DNA of 64,000 nt from Vicugna pacos. Lineage: Eukaryota > Chordata > Mammalia > Artiodactyla > Camelidae. The notes under the pieces were generated by a model. It ran no database searches. It saw only the letters and a program-made list of their open reading frames with translations, and was not told the DNA's origin. This document shows, piece after piece, positions 36,965 to 47,975 of this stretch (position 1 is the stretch's first letter; each line of letters begins with the position of its first letter). The stretch spans positions 4,526,001 through 4,590,000 of the forward strand of contig NC_133007.1 in NCBI RefSeq assembly GCF_048564905.1. The letters run 5' to 3'. A program made the translations under genes and the position numbers.

Positions 36965-37822
36965 ACCCTCATGGCCTTTGAAAAAAATGAAATACCAGTC
37001 AGAATGGCCATTATTCAAAAGTCCACAAATGATAAATGCTGGAGAGGGTGTGGAGAAAAGGTAAACCTTCTGCACTGTTGGTGGGAATGCAGTTTGGTGC
37101 AGCCACTGTGGAAAACAGTATGGAGACTCCTCAAAAAACTAAAGACAGACAGACCACATGATCCAGCAATCCCACTCCTGGGCATATATCCAAAGGGATC
37201 TCTAATTCAAAAAGATACATGCACCCCAATGTTCATAGCAGCATTATACACAATAGCCAAGACCTGGAAGCAACCTAAATGTCCATCAACAGATGACTGG
37301 ATAAAGAAGTTGTGGTATATTATACAATGGAATACTACTTGGCCATAAAAAAGAGTAAAATAATGCCATTTGCAGCAACATAGATGGACATGGACATTGT
37401 AAGTCTAAGTGAAGTAAGTCAGAAAGAGAAGAAAAAATACCATATTATATCACTTATATGTGGAATCTAAAAAAAGAAAAAGAAAAAGAAAAAAGAGGAC
37501 ACTAATGAACTCATCTACAAAACAGAAACAGACTTACAGACATAGTAAACAATCTTATGGTTACCAGGGGAAAGGGGGTGGGAAATGATAAATTTGGGAG
37601 TTTGAGATTTGCAAATGTTAGCCACTATATATAAAAATAGATAAAAAACAGATTTCTTCTGTATAGCACAGGGAACTATATTCAATATCTTGTAATAACC
37701 TTTAATGAAAAAAGAATATGAAAATGAATATATGTATACACGTGCATAACTGGAACATTATGCTGCACACCAGAAATGGACACATTGTAACTGACTGTAC
37801 TTCAATTAAAAAAAAAAAAAGA
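36965..37822 (+). mobile_element. L1 3' end with readable ORF2 C-terminus
   Basis: The frame 36953-37348 encodes the L1 ORF2p C-terminal cysteine region ([45 protein letters not shown]). The frame is then lost, the 3' UTR follows (ttctgtatagcacagggaac) and the poly-A starts near 37808. It is 5'-truncated at the RMAII block. Retention of a 130-codon frame suggests moderate age. Confidence 0.9.
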
Positions 37823-38405
37823 AGATAATACCCTATCAAGGCATCTGGAGACAGAGCCCTCAGCACCTCCTCAGGGAGAGGCCACTCTCCCACATTGTAT
37901 CTCATTGCTCTCTACAAAGAGATCCACATGCATTGGAGAAGACTGAAGGAAAAGTCTCTGATTTCCTCAGCGAGACTTCTCTTTACACCTACGAGAACAG
38001 ACCACATGTAATCAGAGCAAAACCAGCAGAGAGCTCCAGGACTTCTCAAATGTCCCGACATATATTCTGCTTGGACTGCCAGTCAGTGAATGCTGACTCT
38101 TGGGTCAGAAGCACCAGCATTTAGAATAGAAATACAATATGGTCCTTGACCTCAGAGCTCAGGGTAGGAAAGAGAAGCAGACAGTGGGCCAATAAATGCT
38201 GTTTCTTTCCTGCAACAAAGCCAGAATCAGGACCCAAGTTTCTCACCCCACCCCAGTTCAGTCCCTTTCCATCCCCACCACACTGCCTCCAACTCCCAGT
38301 CCCCAGCCTTTCAGCAGTGGTTCTTCCAGCTCTTTCCAAGGCTCACTGCTGTTGGCCGATGAAGCTCTACCAGGTGGCCTGGGGTGTACAGTGCGAACAG
38401 AAAAA
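37823..38405. other. Unique sequence
   Basis: No gene recognised. Positions 38240-38340 are C-rich (ccaccacactgcctccaact). The frames there are not convincing. Confidence 0.45.
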
Positions 38406-38411
38406 TTGCTC

Positions 38412-38552
38412 GGGGCAGGTTATAGGTCAGTAGTAGAGCGTGTGCTTAGCATACATGAGGTCCTAGGTTCGAACCCCAGTACCGCCAGTAAAACACAAAT
38501 AAATAAATAAACCTAATTATACTCCCTCCCTACCCCCCAACAAGAAAAAACC
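38412..38552 (+). repeat. Camelid tRNA-Ala-derived SINE
   Basis: The tRNA-Ala-like body has box A (taggtcagtagtagagcg) and box B (ggttcgaaccccagtacc), then the AAATAAATAAATAAACC tail and a C-rich/A-rich end. Box B is intact, so RNA polymerase III binding is conceivable, but box A carries changes relative to a real tRNA-Ala. Confidence 0.9.
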
Positions 38553-39445
38553 TTGAGTTCCAAACAGCACAGGTTTTTTAAAAAAGCAAGAAAGAAAAAA
38601 CTGTTACTCTTTTTTCTGGCTTTAATCATATGATATATAGTTATTTTAAAAAAAAATAAAAAGACATTGGCTTGCTGTGGCTCTATTATGGAAAAAAATT
38701 ACTGCCAGACAGAGGGCTTAAGTCTTAACCCAGTTCCTTGCTCTGCGCTCCTTTGGGGCTTGGCTTCCTCGAGTGTAAACCAAGGAGATTAAACTATATA
38801 ATCAGGCTAGGATTGTTACTGATGCTAAAATCTGATTGGTCCACTGATGTCTCATCAAAAGCATCCGGTTCCCTTTATTCTGAAGTGCAATTTTGTTTCT
38901 ATGACTTTGTGGCTCTGAGTGTGTGTGTCTGTGGATGCTGGCAAAGCAGAAGCAGGCTGCACAGGGTTCTCCGTCTGAACATTTATACTAAGTGGTCCTT
39001 CGTTTAAAAAAGAGTAAGATACACCAGCTTTCAAACTGCAGGTGGCCATTAGAAAGCTGAACAGCATTGTTCTCCGGCCCGGGGCGGAGTGTGACTCAGA
39101 TGCAAAAGTATGAAAAACCTGTAGTTAGGTTAAGCTAAACATCACAGGGCACATCTGTATGAAATAAAACATGAAGCAAGAAAATAAATGAGTGTCTGCC
39201 CCAGAAGAGGAAAAACCCTCCGCCCATGATATGCGTTCATTCAAGAAATATTCACAGAAAGAGGGAGGGGAGAACTCTGGCTAGCCTTTTCACAGAAGAC
39301 TGCTGTGCTGGGGACAAACTCCATAGCCCTGTGGCTTAAGGTGCCAGCACTTGTGACACCCTCCCGGGGAACCCCTAAGGGCAGGACTAACCGAGCCCCA
39401 GAGGTCGCTCACTCCCCATGGGAGGCCAGATCTCTTATTTTTGAT
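38553..39445. other. Unique sequence
   Basis: AT-rich to 38700, then ordinary. A short (gt)n tract occurs at 38919-38926. No gene recognised. Confidence 0.45.
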
Positions 39446-39449
39446 TGAT

Positions 39450-39575
39450 TCATTCATTAAACAGATATTTGTCGAGCACCTTCTGCACCAGGCTCAGTTC
39501 CAGGGCCTGAGGATACAGGACTGAATGAAATACACAGAATCCCTGCATCTGTGCAAATCTCATTCTAGTGGCTAA
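39450..39575 (-). repeat. L2 LINE 3' end
   Basis: 'cattcattaaacagatattt' (39450), 'gtcgagcaccttctgcacca' and 'tgcaaatctcattctagtgg' are the reversed canonical L2 3' end. Confidence 0.6.
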
Positions 39576-39776
39576 TTTACCTCTTGTCCTGGAATTTAAG
39601 AGATAAGGGTTTAATCTAAAGGGTCATTTTTAAATGGGCACTGTGCTTTTAGATTAAAAAAAAAAGCAATAATGCTTCTTTTAAAAACCTCCATCCCTCC
39701 CACTGGCACCCAGTCATCAAAGGCAAAGGGAGGCCGCACAGGTCCCGGCGACACAGCAGACAGCTCAGAGCCAACT

Positions 39777-39880
39777 GGTCCAAATCGCCTCCTCATGGCC
39801 GGTTTAGGAACAAGCGTCTCTAAGGCCTGGTCCAAATCGCCTCCTCATGGCCAGTTTAGGAACAAGCGTCTCTAAGGCCT
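39777..39880. repeat. 52-bp tandem duplication, two copies
   Basis: The unit 'ggtccaaatcgcctcctcat...taaggcct' occurs at 39777-39828 and 39829-39880 with a single difference (ggccgg against ggccag). Near identity points to a recent duplication that is likely polymorphic. The surrounding DNA is unique. Confidence 0.95.
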
Positions 39881-39949
39881 GGAACACGGGAGCGTTTATA
39901 ATTTGCAGTGGCAGGATTAAGGCCCAACAGGGACTCCCCAATTTCTTCC

Positions 39950-40148
39950 ATTTTGTTTTTTGTTTTTTTAAATGTTTACTTTTATTTATTTATGTTTAAA
40001 ATTATTTTTTTTATTGCTAACTTTTTTGGTTGGGGAGCAGAGGTAATTAGGTTCCTTTCCTTCTTTCTTAATGGACGTACTGGGGCTTGAACACAGGACC
40101 TCATGCATGCTAAGTGCTCACGCTACCACTGAGCTATATCTGCTCCCG
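39950..40148 (-). repeat. Camelid tRNA-Ala-derived SINE with long T-rich tail
   Basis: Minus-strand tRNA-Ala-like body at 40070-40148 (reverse of the 'tactggggcttgaacacagg' and 'ctcacgctaccactgagcta' blocks). It is preceded on the plus strand by the reversed tail, a long ATTT/T-rich region from about 39950. Confidence 0.88.
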
Positions 40149-40830
40149 CCTTTCTTCCATTTGTAAGAATGACACAAAGCATTTATTATAGCACCAAGAA
40201 ACTTGATTTCCGCAACTCCACCTATCACAGGAACTGGGAGTAAGGTCCGTATCCCCCACTACCCTTGCTACCAACCTACGCCCACAACGATGAGACATAA
40301 ACGAAATTATTACATGACTTACTGTGTTCATTTCTTGGTCCAAAGACCAGATCATCCTAGTAAAGTGTCCTTAACACAAAGCCTCAGAAACCTATGACGA
40401 GGGTGGCCCGTTGGTGCACGGAGAGCTCCCAAATCACAGCATTAAATCACCAGCGGGAGTTACTGCAGCTGAACCAAAAGTGAACCCCATACAACCCCGA
40501 GGCCGTCCTTCTAGGCACTGACGTCTTCCTCCTGGAGAGCTGACCGTGGCAGGCTGTCAAGTGAATGTCTCATGGCCTCCTCCTGCTGCCCCAGGCCTCA
40601 CGCCGCAGCTTTACAAAGATAATACAACAACTATGTGTCCATCAGGCCTTCTTAAACTAGCTCTGGGCGCTGTCTGTCAAGGCCCCTCCCGGGCCAGTTC
40701 CTGCCAGTAAATCACCCCTGGCCAAGGAAGAGCTGACAGTCCAAGCACAGCCCCTCCCTGGGTCTCCTGGCAAGTATCTTTCCCATTTCCACAGCTCTTC
40801 AAACTTGAAAAACACTTCACGATCATTTGA
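40149..40830. other. Unique sequence
   Basis: No gene or family recognised. Confidence 0.45.
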
Positions 40831-40834
40831 ATTA

Positions 40835-40985
40835 CTTGATCTAGGGTGCTTCGGTCCTCAGAACAGCCCTGCCACGTACATCTACACTGCTCTTCTGGTT
40901 TTGTACATGGGAGAGCTGAGAGGCTTATGTAAGGCCACACCGCAGTTCACGTCTGTGACTCACCGCTTAGTTCTTGGGCAGACAA
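40835..40985 (-). repeat. MIR SINE, diverged
   Basis: 'tggttttgtacatgggagag' and 'gagaggcttatgtaaggcca' with 'caccgcagttcacgtct' fit the reversed MIR core loosely. Confidence 0.4.
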
Positions 40986-40989
40986 CATG

Positions 40990-42475
40990 ACTTGTGATGC
41001 CATCTGTTTGCTATGGGAGATGTCCACTATGAATGTCTTCCGCTTCTCCTCTGTCCCCTCCCACCCACCCCCATTCCCAGGGTTAAGGGAACACTGGGGA
41101 TACCTGGGAGATACTTGAAGGCCACCTGACAGAGCACCCCAGGGCAAAGATGGCTGTTGACCCCACCTAGCAGCACAGGTTTCACTGAACGTAGAACAGG
41201 ACTCCCCAGGTAACTGTAACAGGATGCAAACGGACTCCCTCCCAAGTCTTGCCAAGGGGAGCCTAAGGGGCCGGAGACTCTCACCATTCGCCTCAGTGAC
41301 CATAGGAGGGAGCTGCGGAGACTCAGCAGGACAGCAAGAGGGGCTGCAACACCCACCGCGTCTCTGTGCTGCTCCTCCGTCACTCCCCCCACCCCCCCGA
41401 CCCACCAAGTGCGGTGGGGGGTGGGGGGTAGCTGGGGGACTCCCAGAAAACTGCTCTCTGAGGCTGGGGGTGACTGCCTCTCCACTGACAAGTGTTCACT
41501 GAGCTGAGTCCAGGGACAGCTCATGGGAGAAACCGATGGCTGTGTTCCCTGGAAGCTGGGTGTCTGTGGACGCAGAGCCTGGGCCGGCTTCCCACTGAAG
41601 ATGTGCAGTGAAGCCAGTGCGCAAAGGCAGAGTACGCGGGAGGGGGCGGGGGGGAGTGCAGGAGGCCACATTCTCAATCTGACGGTGTTTTGAGTTCCCC
41701 AGGATCCAAGTGGACACTGCAAAGGGTAGCCAGGCCTGAGACATCTTGAGGGGAACCCCATCTAAAAGGACTGACTCAGTAACAGGTTGTGCAGTCAGCC
41801 TCCAGAAGCAGGAGCTCAAAGAACACCGAAGCAGAGAGGTCCCCAGGAAAGGCCCCCAGAGGACCCAGAACTACATTACAGCCCACAAGGGAGGAGACAC
41901 GTGCGAGCACGTCACACACAGAGAGCGTCGAGGACCGAGGAAGAGCTGGATCCGCAGCACCCAGACAAGCACCCGGAAGAGGCTTTCCTTCTAGTCCCCA
42001 ACCTCCAGCACTGGTCCCAAAAAAGGACCACAAAAAAACAAGAGGTGGAAAATGAAGAGCAAAAGCATAAGATTACTGGAGGCAATGGTGGGGAGGTGGG
42101 GAACTGCTCCTGGCCTTAATCTCAATGACTTGTGCCCATTTACGAAATGTCACTGCACAACAGATAAGATAGAACTTGAGGTCCTTCCTGACAGATCACA
42201 CCCCGGTCCTGCTCTGTTACTCCGTCTATTCCAGTCCATGACACAGAGCGAGGAAGCGAAGCAGGGAGGTGAAGCACTCCTCCTCTTCTATGAACCTCAC
42301 CATGAGCACCTCAAACACGGGGGTTACACTGATAACCAGGTGACCACCAGCATCAGCTCCAGGCTGGTTCTAGTATTAAGTAACATCAAGCCTTTAGAGA
42401 ACTAAAAATCATTCTTTCTTTATCAAAAGATCGGGAGCCCCTGGTTTAGTGGATTGGTGTCCCCCAAACTAATAC
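40990..42475. other. GC-rich unique tract with long but unrecognised open frames
   Basis: This is the most GC-rich kilobase of the window. Long frames overlap on both strands: 41027-41761 minus (244 residues), 40947-41408 minus (153), 41787-42119 plus (110). High GC lowers stop frequency, and the proteins are P/S/L/G-rich with no domain I recognise. The 244-residue frame starts in no evident promoter context. I treat them as chance frames, though a lineage-specific exon cannot be excluded by reading alone. Confidence 0.4.
41384..41438. other. C-run/G-run block, potential G-quadruplex
   Basis: C-tracts (ctccccccacccccccga at about 41383-41400) are followed 12 bp later by G-tracts (ggtggggggtggggggtagc, then tggggg). 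Four G-runs of three or more lie within about 26 bp on the plus strand, and the C-runs give G-runs on the minus strand. It could form a hairpin or quadruplexes on either strand. Confidence 0.5.
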
Positions 42476-42479
42476 CTAG

Positions 42480-42570
42480 AATCTGTTCAGCAAATCCCTG
42501 TGTGATTTCAGGGGCAATACTTGATTAATCCAAGTCTCAGTTCCCCATCTGTTGCCTGAGATTCTTGAAA
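42480..42570 (+). repeat. MIR remnant
   Basis: 'ccctgtgtgatttcaggggc' and 'ttaatccaagtctcagttcc' recall the MIR core (ctgtgtgaccttgggcaagt ... cctcagtttcc). Confidence 0.35.
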
Positions 42571-44195
42571 CCTGCCTTTTGTCCACTTTCCTGGAACATG
42601 AGAAGGCTCCACATGAGATCCGTGTTAACAGTGTTATACAGAGTCTCCCAATGTAATACTACAGAGTTGAAATCCGGCCATAACGCCCCCCTCAGGGGTT
42701 GGACCCAGTGGTACTAACTCGAAGCAGCCACCGCCAGAGGCCTGCCGCTCCTCCCTCCCCACACAGCCACCCCTCCTCACTGAAAAGGCAGTGGTTAGTG
42801 ACGCAGTTGGGTTGATCATTGCGCTTAACGATGCGGGCAATTTCCTGTTACTCCGTTCAGGTCTGAGCAGGATGGAGGTGGGAGTGGGAAGAGGGATCAG
42901 AAAGTAGAATTAGCCTGGTCACAGCCACTGGGAGAATGGGTTTCGTCTCAAGCAATAAGAGGAGGTCCAGTCTGGTTGGCAAAGTACCACATCCAAACCA
43001 CACATAATGGTCCAGAGAGCAACGGCAAAGGCAAATGAGATGACGCGGCACTATCCCAGTGGGGGGGCATAACACAACATCAGGAAATTGGGAGACACAC
43101 AATCCAGGGAAGGTCTGGAATGCAGACCATAAGCTTCAAGGAAGCCTGTTAACAGATGGGTAGAACCTAGACTTCAGGTTGGAATTTGGGACAGATCTTC
43201 AGGCCCTGGGACGAGGATAAGTGAAAACAAGAAAGGAAGAGACGAATAGGCAGGTATATTAGAACCAGGATGGAGGAACCAAGACAGTCAGAAGGCCAGT
43301 AATAAAAAATAAAGTACAGGGTATGCATGTGAGAACAAGGTAAACACTCAAACATGCAGAGCAGGGCTGGAGGGCAGAGGCAGACGGTCAGCAGTGAGGG
43401 ACGTGAAGCCGGGGGAGCCCATACAGAAGATATAACAGCTCCCGCTGGGGAGAGGGGGGCCCCAGACAGGGAAAACCAGGTCGGTCCTGCCACAGTTCAT
43501 ACCAATCTTGAGCAGAACCTGCGGGCGATGAGGTAACATTACAATCAAGGTATCCTTCACATCATATCTCCTCACTTGCCCCACTCGGAATGAAAGACGT
43601 TGATCTAGACTGAATGACCTCTCTCTAGATCTCTCTAGAACACTCCTTAGAGTACCCTGTAAGGTAAAAGATGGAGTTATAGTCCAAGCCCGTGGCCTGG
43701 AGCAAATTTAGAGCAGGCCCTAATTCAGCGCCACAGACAGGGGTGCGAGATAGTTTCAAGGTCGCTTAGGCAGTCTGCAGCGGTAGCATTCAAACAGTGA
43801 AAACGAAGTTTAAAACGTCATTTGGGGCAAATCACATCAGCACGTGTGAGGGAAATGGGGGGACCCTACTAAACTCTGGGCTACCGACCCTGGAGTGAGT
43901 GTATTGGTTGGCCAGACTTCCGTGCCTCAGAAACATTGGTAGTGTTGGCCACATATCATAGCACAAGTCTCCAAAAACGGGCACGCCACATGCGATGGAT
44001 AAGAAAGCTAAAATCTTCACAATTCAATTAACAGAGAGTATGGATATTATACTTTGCCCTGTTCCAGAGCAAGGCAATGGTCCAAATATTTCAGATAAGA
44101 CCATTTTTTGCTTGTTTGTTTTGTATTGCTGCTAAAGATCCTGTCTGACTTCACACAAACACAGCATGGTTGCTCTAGCTTAACATATTCTATCA
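42571..44195. other. Unique sequence
   Basis: No gene recognised. It is moderately GC-rich and purine-biased between 42860 and 43480. The frame at 43167-43493 minus is the pyrimidine-strand shadow of that bias. Confidence 0.4.
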
Positions 44196-44199
44196 GACA

Positions 44200-45350
44200 G
44201 GGTGCAGGAAAACAGAAACCATTTCCTGTTTCTACAAGGGAAGAAATTTAGTGCAGGGAATTCCTTACAAGAGTGATCAAGGACCTGAGTCCTAAACAGT
44301 TTCTTACACTAGAGTGTGATCCAGGGATCAGCAACACCTGGAACCCTAGCCACTGCTGGGCTGGGCACAGAAAAGAAGGGGGCTGGCCAAGCCATGGAAG
44401 CAACCTAAATGTCCATTGATAGATGAGTGGATAAAGATGATGTGGCATATATTCATATATACATGGACACAATGGAATATAATGGAATATTACTCAGCCA
44501 TAAAAAAGAATAAAATACTGCCATTTGCAGCAACATGGATGGACCTAGAGATCATCATTCCAAGTGAAGTTAGCCAGACAGAGGAAGACGAATATCATAT
44601 GATATCACTTACATGTGAAATGTAAAAAAAATGACACAAACGAACTTATTTACAAAACAAAAATAGACTCACTGACATAAAAAACAAACTTCTGGTTACC
44701 AAAGGGAAGAGGAGGGGGAAGGGAAAAATTGGGAGTTTGGGATTTGCAGATATAAACTACTCTATATAAAATAGATAAACAACAAGGTCCTACTGTATAG
44801 CACTCTTGTAATAATCTATAATGAACAAGAATATGAAAAAGAATGTATATATACATATGTGTAACTGAATCACTTTGCTGCACACCAGAAACTAACACAA
44901 CATTGCAAATCAAATAGCAGCACAAGAAGAAGAAAGGGCTGTTACCAGGGCCCACAGCTAGGCCCACAGGAGTATGCTGGCAAAGGTTTAACAGTGGCTC
45001 TCTGTTGGAAGAAAGTTTGCAGTTTTCAAGGTGTAGATGCTTCAACCAAGGCTTAGGTCATCGATGTGATATCACTAAACACAGAGGAGAGGGAAAAATG
45101 AACACAGTTGTGAGCAGGTATGAGCTGGTTCCAGCACAACCCTGGCTGGAGTCAGTTGATGGAAGCTGTAGCCCCAGCAGTGGGCTTGGCTGCTGCCAGT
45201 GGGGCTGACAGAAGCAGAGAGGCAGGGGTTGGGAGGAACCCCATCATCCACTAGTGCCTCCTATTGGCCCAACCCAGCCAGAAGGATGCCCATGCAGATC
45301 CCCTATGGCACAGAGCAGAGTGGGGAAAGGAGAGAATGGATCTGGAATAC
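44200..45350 (+). repeat. Unassigned old dispersed repeat, split by an L1
   Basis: Text on both sides of the L1 at 44393-44938 ('agggtgcaggaaaacagaaa' at 44199; 'gtgcctcctattggcccaac' at 45255 and 'cagagcagagtggggaaagg' at 45311) reads like one common placental-mammal interspersed repeat whose name I cannot give. Family and edges are uncertain. Confidence 0.3.
44393..44938 (+). mobile_element. L1 3' end, 5'-truncated
   Basis: It starts at the codons for 'MEATxMSIDR*VDKDDV' (atggaagcaacctaaatgtc) and runs through the ORF2 C-terminus (frame 44416-44625 with EYYSAIKKNKILPFAATWMDLE) and the 3' UTR (caacaaggtcctactgtata). A possible target duplication is agaaaagaagggggctg before (about 44370) and agaagaagaaagggctg after (44923). 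Confidence 0.85.
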
Positions 45351-45680
45351 TTGCAATCTTGCTGCTTTTTTTTCATGTATTCAATTAGATTAATTTGGCC
45401 ATGCAAGGGTTGAAATGTGCGGTGCTTAGAACGGCAGATGAAGTATCAGTACACAATTAAAAGCTCAGATTTGGCCTCAACATACAAAACCAATGGCAGC
45501 TTTGAATGTGTGAGTAAATATTCAAGAGATAGGCTTTGAGGTATTTGAGATTTTTTTAAATGACACCATTGAACATCTCGTAAGATACATTGAAGAGATA
45601 TCTTGTGCACTCCAAGGAGAATTTAAAGTGCCTACAACTCCACTCATCACCTATTTCCTCAATCTCACCATCACTCAAAC
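45351..45680. other. Unique sequence
   Basis: Nothing recognised. Confidence 0.45.
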
Positions 45681-45684
45681 TCAC

Positions 45685-46754
45685 CATCATTCAGTCAGCA
45701 ACCATTTCTTGAGCACCCACTCTGTGTAGACTTTGTCCCAGACACCTGGCAGAGAGCAGCAAACAGAACAGATAAAATCCTGACCCCCAAGGAGCCTACA
45801 CACTGGTAGGGGAACTAGACAATAAAAATAAACACGTGGACCATAGAGAATATTAGGAAGCGATAAGGACAATGGGGAAAGAGTAGGGGTAGGGAGTGAT
45901 GAGGGGGTTCACAGTTTTTAAAAAATTGGCCAGGAAAAGCTTCGCTGAGAAGGTGTCATCTCAGCAAAGACTTGAAGCAAAAGAATAAGCCATGGAGATG
46001 GGGTGGGGTGAGGAGACGACCCTTCCAGGAAGAGGGAGGTGTCCCCGGGGTGGAAGTTGCCTAATATAAGAACAGCAAAAAGACTGGGGCAGAGTCAGGG
46101 GAAGAGGCAACACAGATCATGTCCTCCACCGTAAGGGCTTCAGCTTTTTCCGCAGGTGCAATGGGGGAGCCACTGAAGGGTTGTGAGCGGAGGAATGACG
46201 GGGATCATTCTGGCTGCTATGTTTGGAATAAACTGTAGGGGTCCAACAGTAAAAGCAGGGAGGCCAGCTAGGAGACTACGGACATATTTCAAGCTCTCAG
46301 GAGTTGACATGGCTTAGATCCAGACGGTAGAAGTGAAAGTTGGAAGAACTGGTCAGATGTGGGATGTATTTGGAAGGTAGATGCGGTAGGATTTGCAGGA
46401 GGATTGGCTGTAAGGTGTAAAAGACAGAGGGAAGTTCAGGGATGACTCTAAAATTGGGAGCCTGAGAGATGACAACTGGGAGTGGGCCAGCTTTAGGGAC
46501 AAAAGTCAGGTTTTATGTTTGAACATGCCAAGAGTAGGGTGTCAGTTAGATACTTAAGGTGTTGAATAGATGCTGGACAGAACACTCTACCTTGTGTTCA
46601 GGTAGAGGTTCTAGGCTGGAGATATAAACTTGGGGGTTGTCAGCAAGTAGATGGAGTTTAAGGCCATGAAACTAGATCAGATACCTAATGCCTGTGGACT
46701 GAGCCTGGCCACCCTTCTGAACTGAGGTTCTGTAAAATTATTTTTAAGACAGGA
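45685..46754 (-). repeat. L2 LINE, 3' end to middle of ORF2
   Basis: A 1-kb reversed L2 in correct order: 3' end 'gcaaccatttcttgagcacc', 'aaggagcctacacactggta', 'cttcgctgagaaggtgtcat', 'gccactgaagggttgtgagc', 'agggatgactctaaaattgg' and 'ggctggagatataaacttgg' (46614). It continues at 47408 beyond the LTR. Confidence 0.75.
46547..46754. repeat. Left copy of a ~205-bp L2-derived direct repeat
   Basis: From 'ttagatacttaaggtgttga' to 'atttttaagacag'. It matches 47203-47407 base by base apart from scattered differences (roughly 10-15% by eye), including beyond the recognisable L2 part. It lies directly left of the LTR. Confidence 0.85.
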
Positions 46755-47202
46755 AAAGGAAAATCTAACATAAAAATTTCCCTGCCATTTGAGCCACTAA
46801 CATCGCCCCTTTAGCGTGCATTGCGCATCTGAATTATACATTAACCATATCCCCTTAGAAGACACAGGAACACCTACTTGCCACCCCCCTCCCCAAAAAG
46901 GCAATTTCCTAGTGATGCCAGCAAGGTAACTCCTTACGAGATAACGTTCCTTTCTCAATCCTGTAGCGGGTCACAACGACCCACTACTCCTCTTGTTGGA
47001 CTATGTAAACTGTCAATATGTTACTCTGATATATAACCCGTTGTCTCAGAAACTCATATAACTGTGCTTTGACCTCTAACTTGAGAACAGTCTTAAGAGC
47101 TTTCTGAAAGACTGCCTCCCAGGTTATAACCCTCAAGTTGGCTCGAATAAAATTTTCCATTTCCTTCTTGGATTGACTGTTGGTTAATTATTTTGTTGAC
47201 AG
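46755..47202 (+). mobile_element. Solo LTR fossil
   Basis: A 450-bp segment unlike L2 interrupts the L2. It has a polyadenylation signal region (ctcgaataaaattttccatt at 47142) and ends 'gttaattattttgttgaca', both as in retroviral LTRs, probably class I. No internal retroviral sequence is present. The L2 segments on its two sides are copies of each other. Confidence 0.55.
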
Positions 47203-47407
47203 ATATTTAAGGCAAGACATTGAATAGATGTTGGGTAAACACTCTGTCTTCAGTGTTCAGTTAGAGGTCCAGGCTGGAGATATAAATTTGGGAAGTCATC
47301 AATATATAGGTGGAATTTAAAGCCATGAAACTGGACCAGATACCTAATGTTCAGACTGAGCCTGGAAACCCCTCTGAACTGAGGATCTGTGAAAAATGTT
47401 AAGACAG
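47203..47407. repeat. Right copy of the ~205-bp L2-derived direct repeat
   Basis: From 'agatatttaaggcaagacat' to 'aaaatgttaagacag'; partner of 46547-46754. After it the sequence continues as L2 ORF2, so this copy joins the rest of the L2. Confidence 0.85.
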
Positions 47408-47828
47408 TTCCCTAAGGCACCCACTGTATGTGACAAACCAACTTCCCTCTTATGCACCTAGAACAGTACTAGTTACTTCCCTTGGGAAAATTGAGAAAAT
47501 AGTCCTTCACATTGTTTTCTGTGTTGTGTGGTTCAGATGAGAAACCGTGATTGGGAAAGGCTGACGAGAGGTCTCCAAAGTAGTCAAGACAAGAGGGAGC
47601 AGAAAGAAAACTAAGAAGTGTCTGGAGAGGTGGAAAGACACACAGGAGAGAGTGGAGACCTGGAAGGTAAGTGGAGAGAGTGATCAAGGGTATTGAGTGC
47701 AGCTGATCGGTCCCATGAGATAAGTGCTGAGGCTTTATGGACAGATCTGGCTACATGGAGCTCTTGGGACCTTGACAAGTGCAATTTCAGTAAATAGGTT
47801 TGGACTGGATTTAAGAGCGAATGGAAGG
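47408..47828 (-). repeat. L2 LINE reverse-transcriptase region
   Basis: The minus-strand frame 47611-48012 contains 'SWDRSAALNTLDHSLHLPS', matching the L2 motif LLDLSAAFDTVDHSLLL, and 'YLLKLHLSRSQELHVARS', matching the STETALVKVTNDLHVAKS block. This is the N-terminal palm of the reverse transcriptase. Catalytic positions are replaced, so it is inactive. Confidence 0.7.
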
Positions 47829-47960
47829 GGGAGGGTACAGATGGAGTGGTAGAGCACATGCTTAGCATGCATGAGGTCTTGGGTTCAATCCCCAGTACCT
47901 CCTCTAAAAATAAATAACTAAACCTGATCCCACCCCCCCAAAAAAAACTATTAAAATAAA
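47829..47960 (+). repeat. Camelid tRNA-Ala-derived SINE with target duplication
   Basis: Box A (gtggtagagcacatgc) and box B (gggttcaatccccagta) are clear, followed by an AAATAAATAA tail and a C-run plus A-run. A 15-bp target duplication flanks it: agagcgaatggaagg at 47814-47828 and agagagaatgggagg at 47961-47975 (13 of 15 identical). It inserted into the L2. Confidence 0.93.
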
Positions 47961-47975
47961 AGAGAGAATGGGAGG

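Noticed and set aside
38412-38552. Functional tRNA-Ala gene
   Set aside because: The body is followed by the SINE tail and carries changes that weaken the tRNA fold; the same structure recurs four more times as a dispersed repeat.
41787-42119. Overlapping basic, glutamine- and proline-rich frames as a coding exon
   Set aside because: Two different frames and the opposite strand are open together, as expected from GC-rich composition; no domain is recognised.
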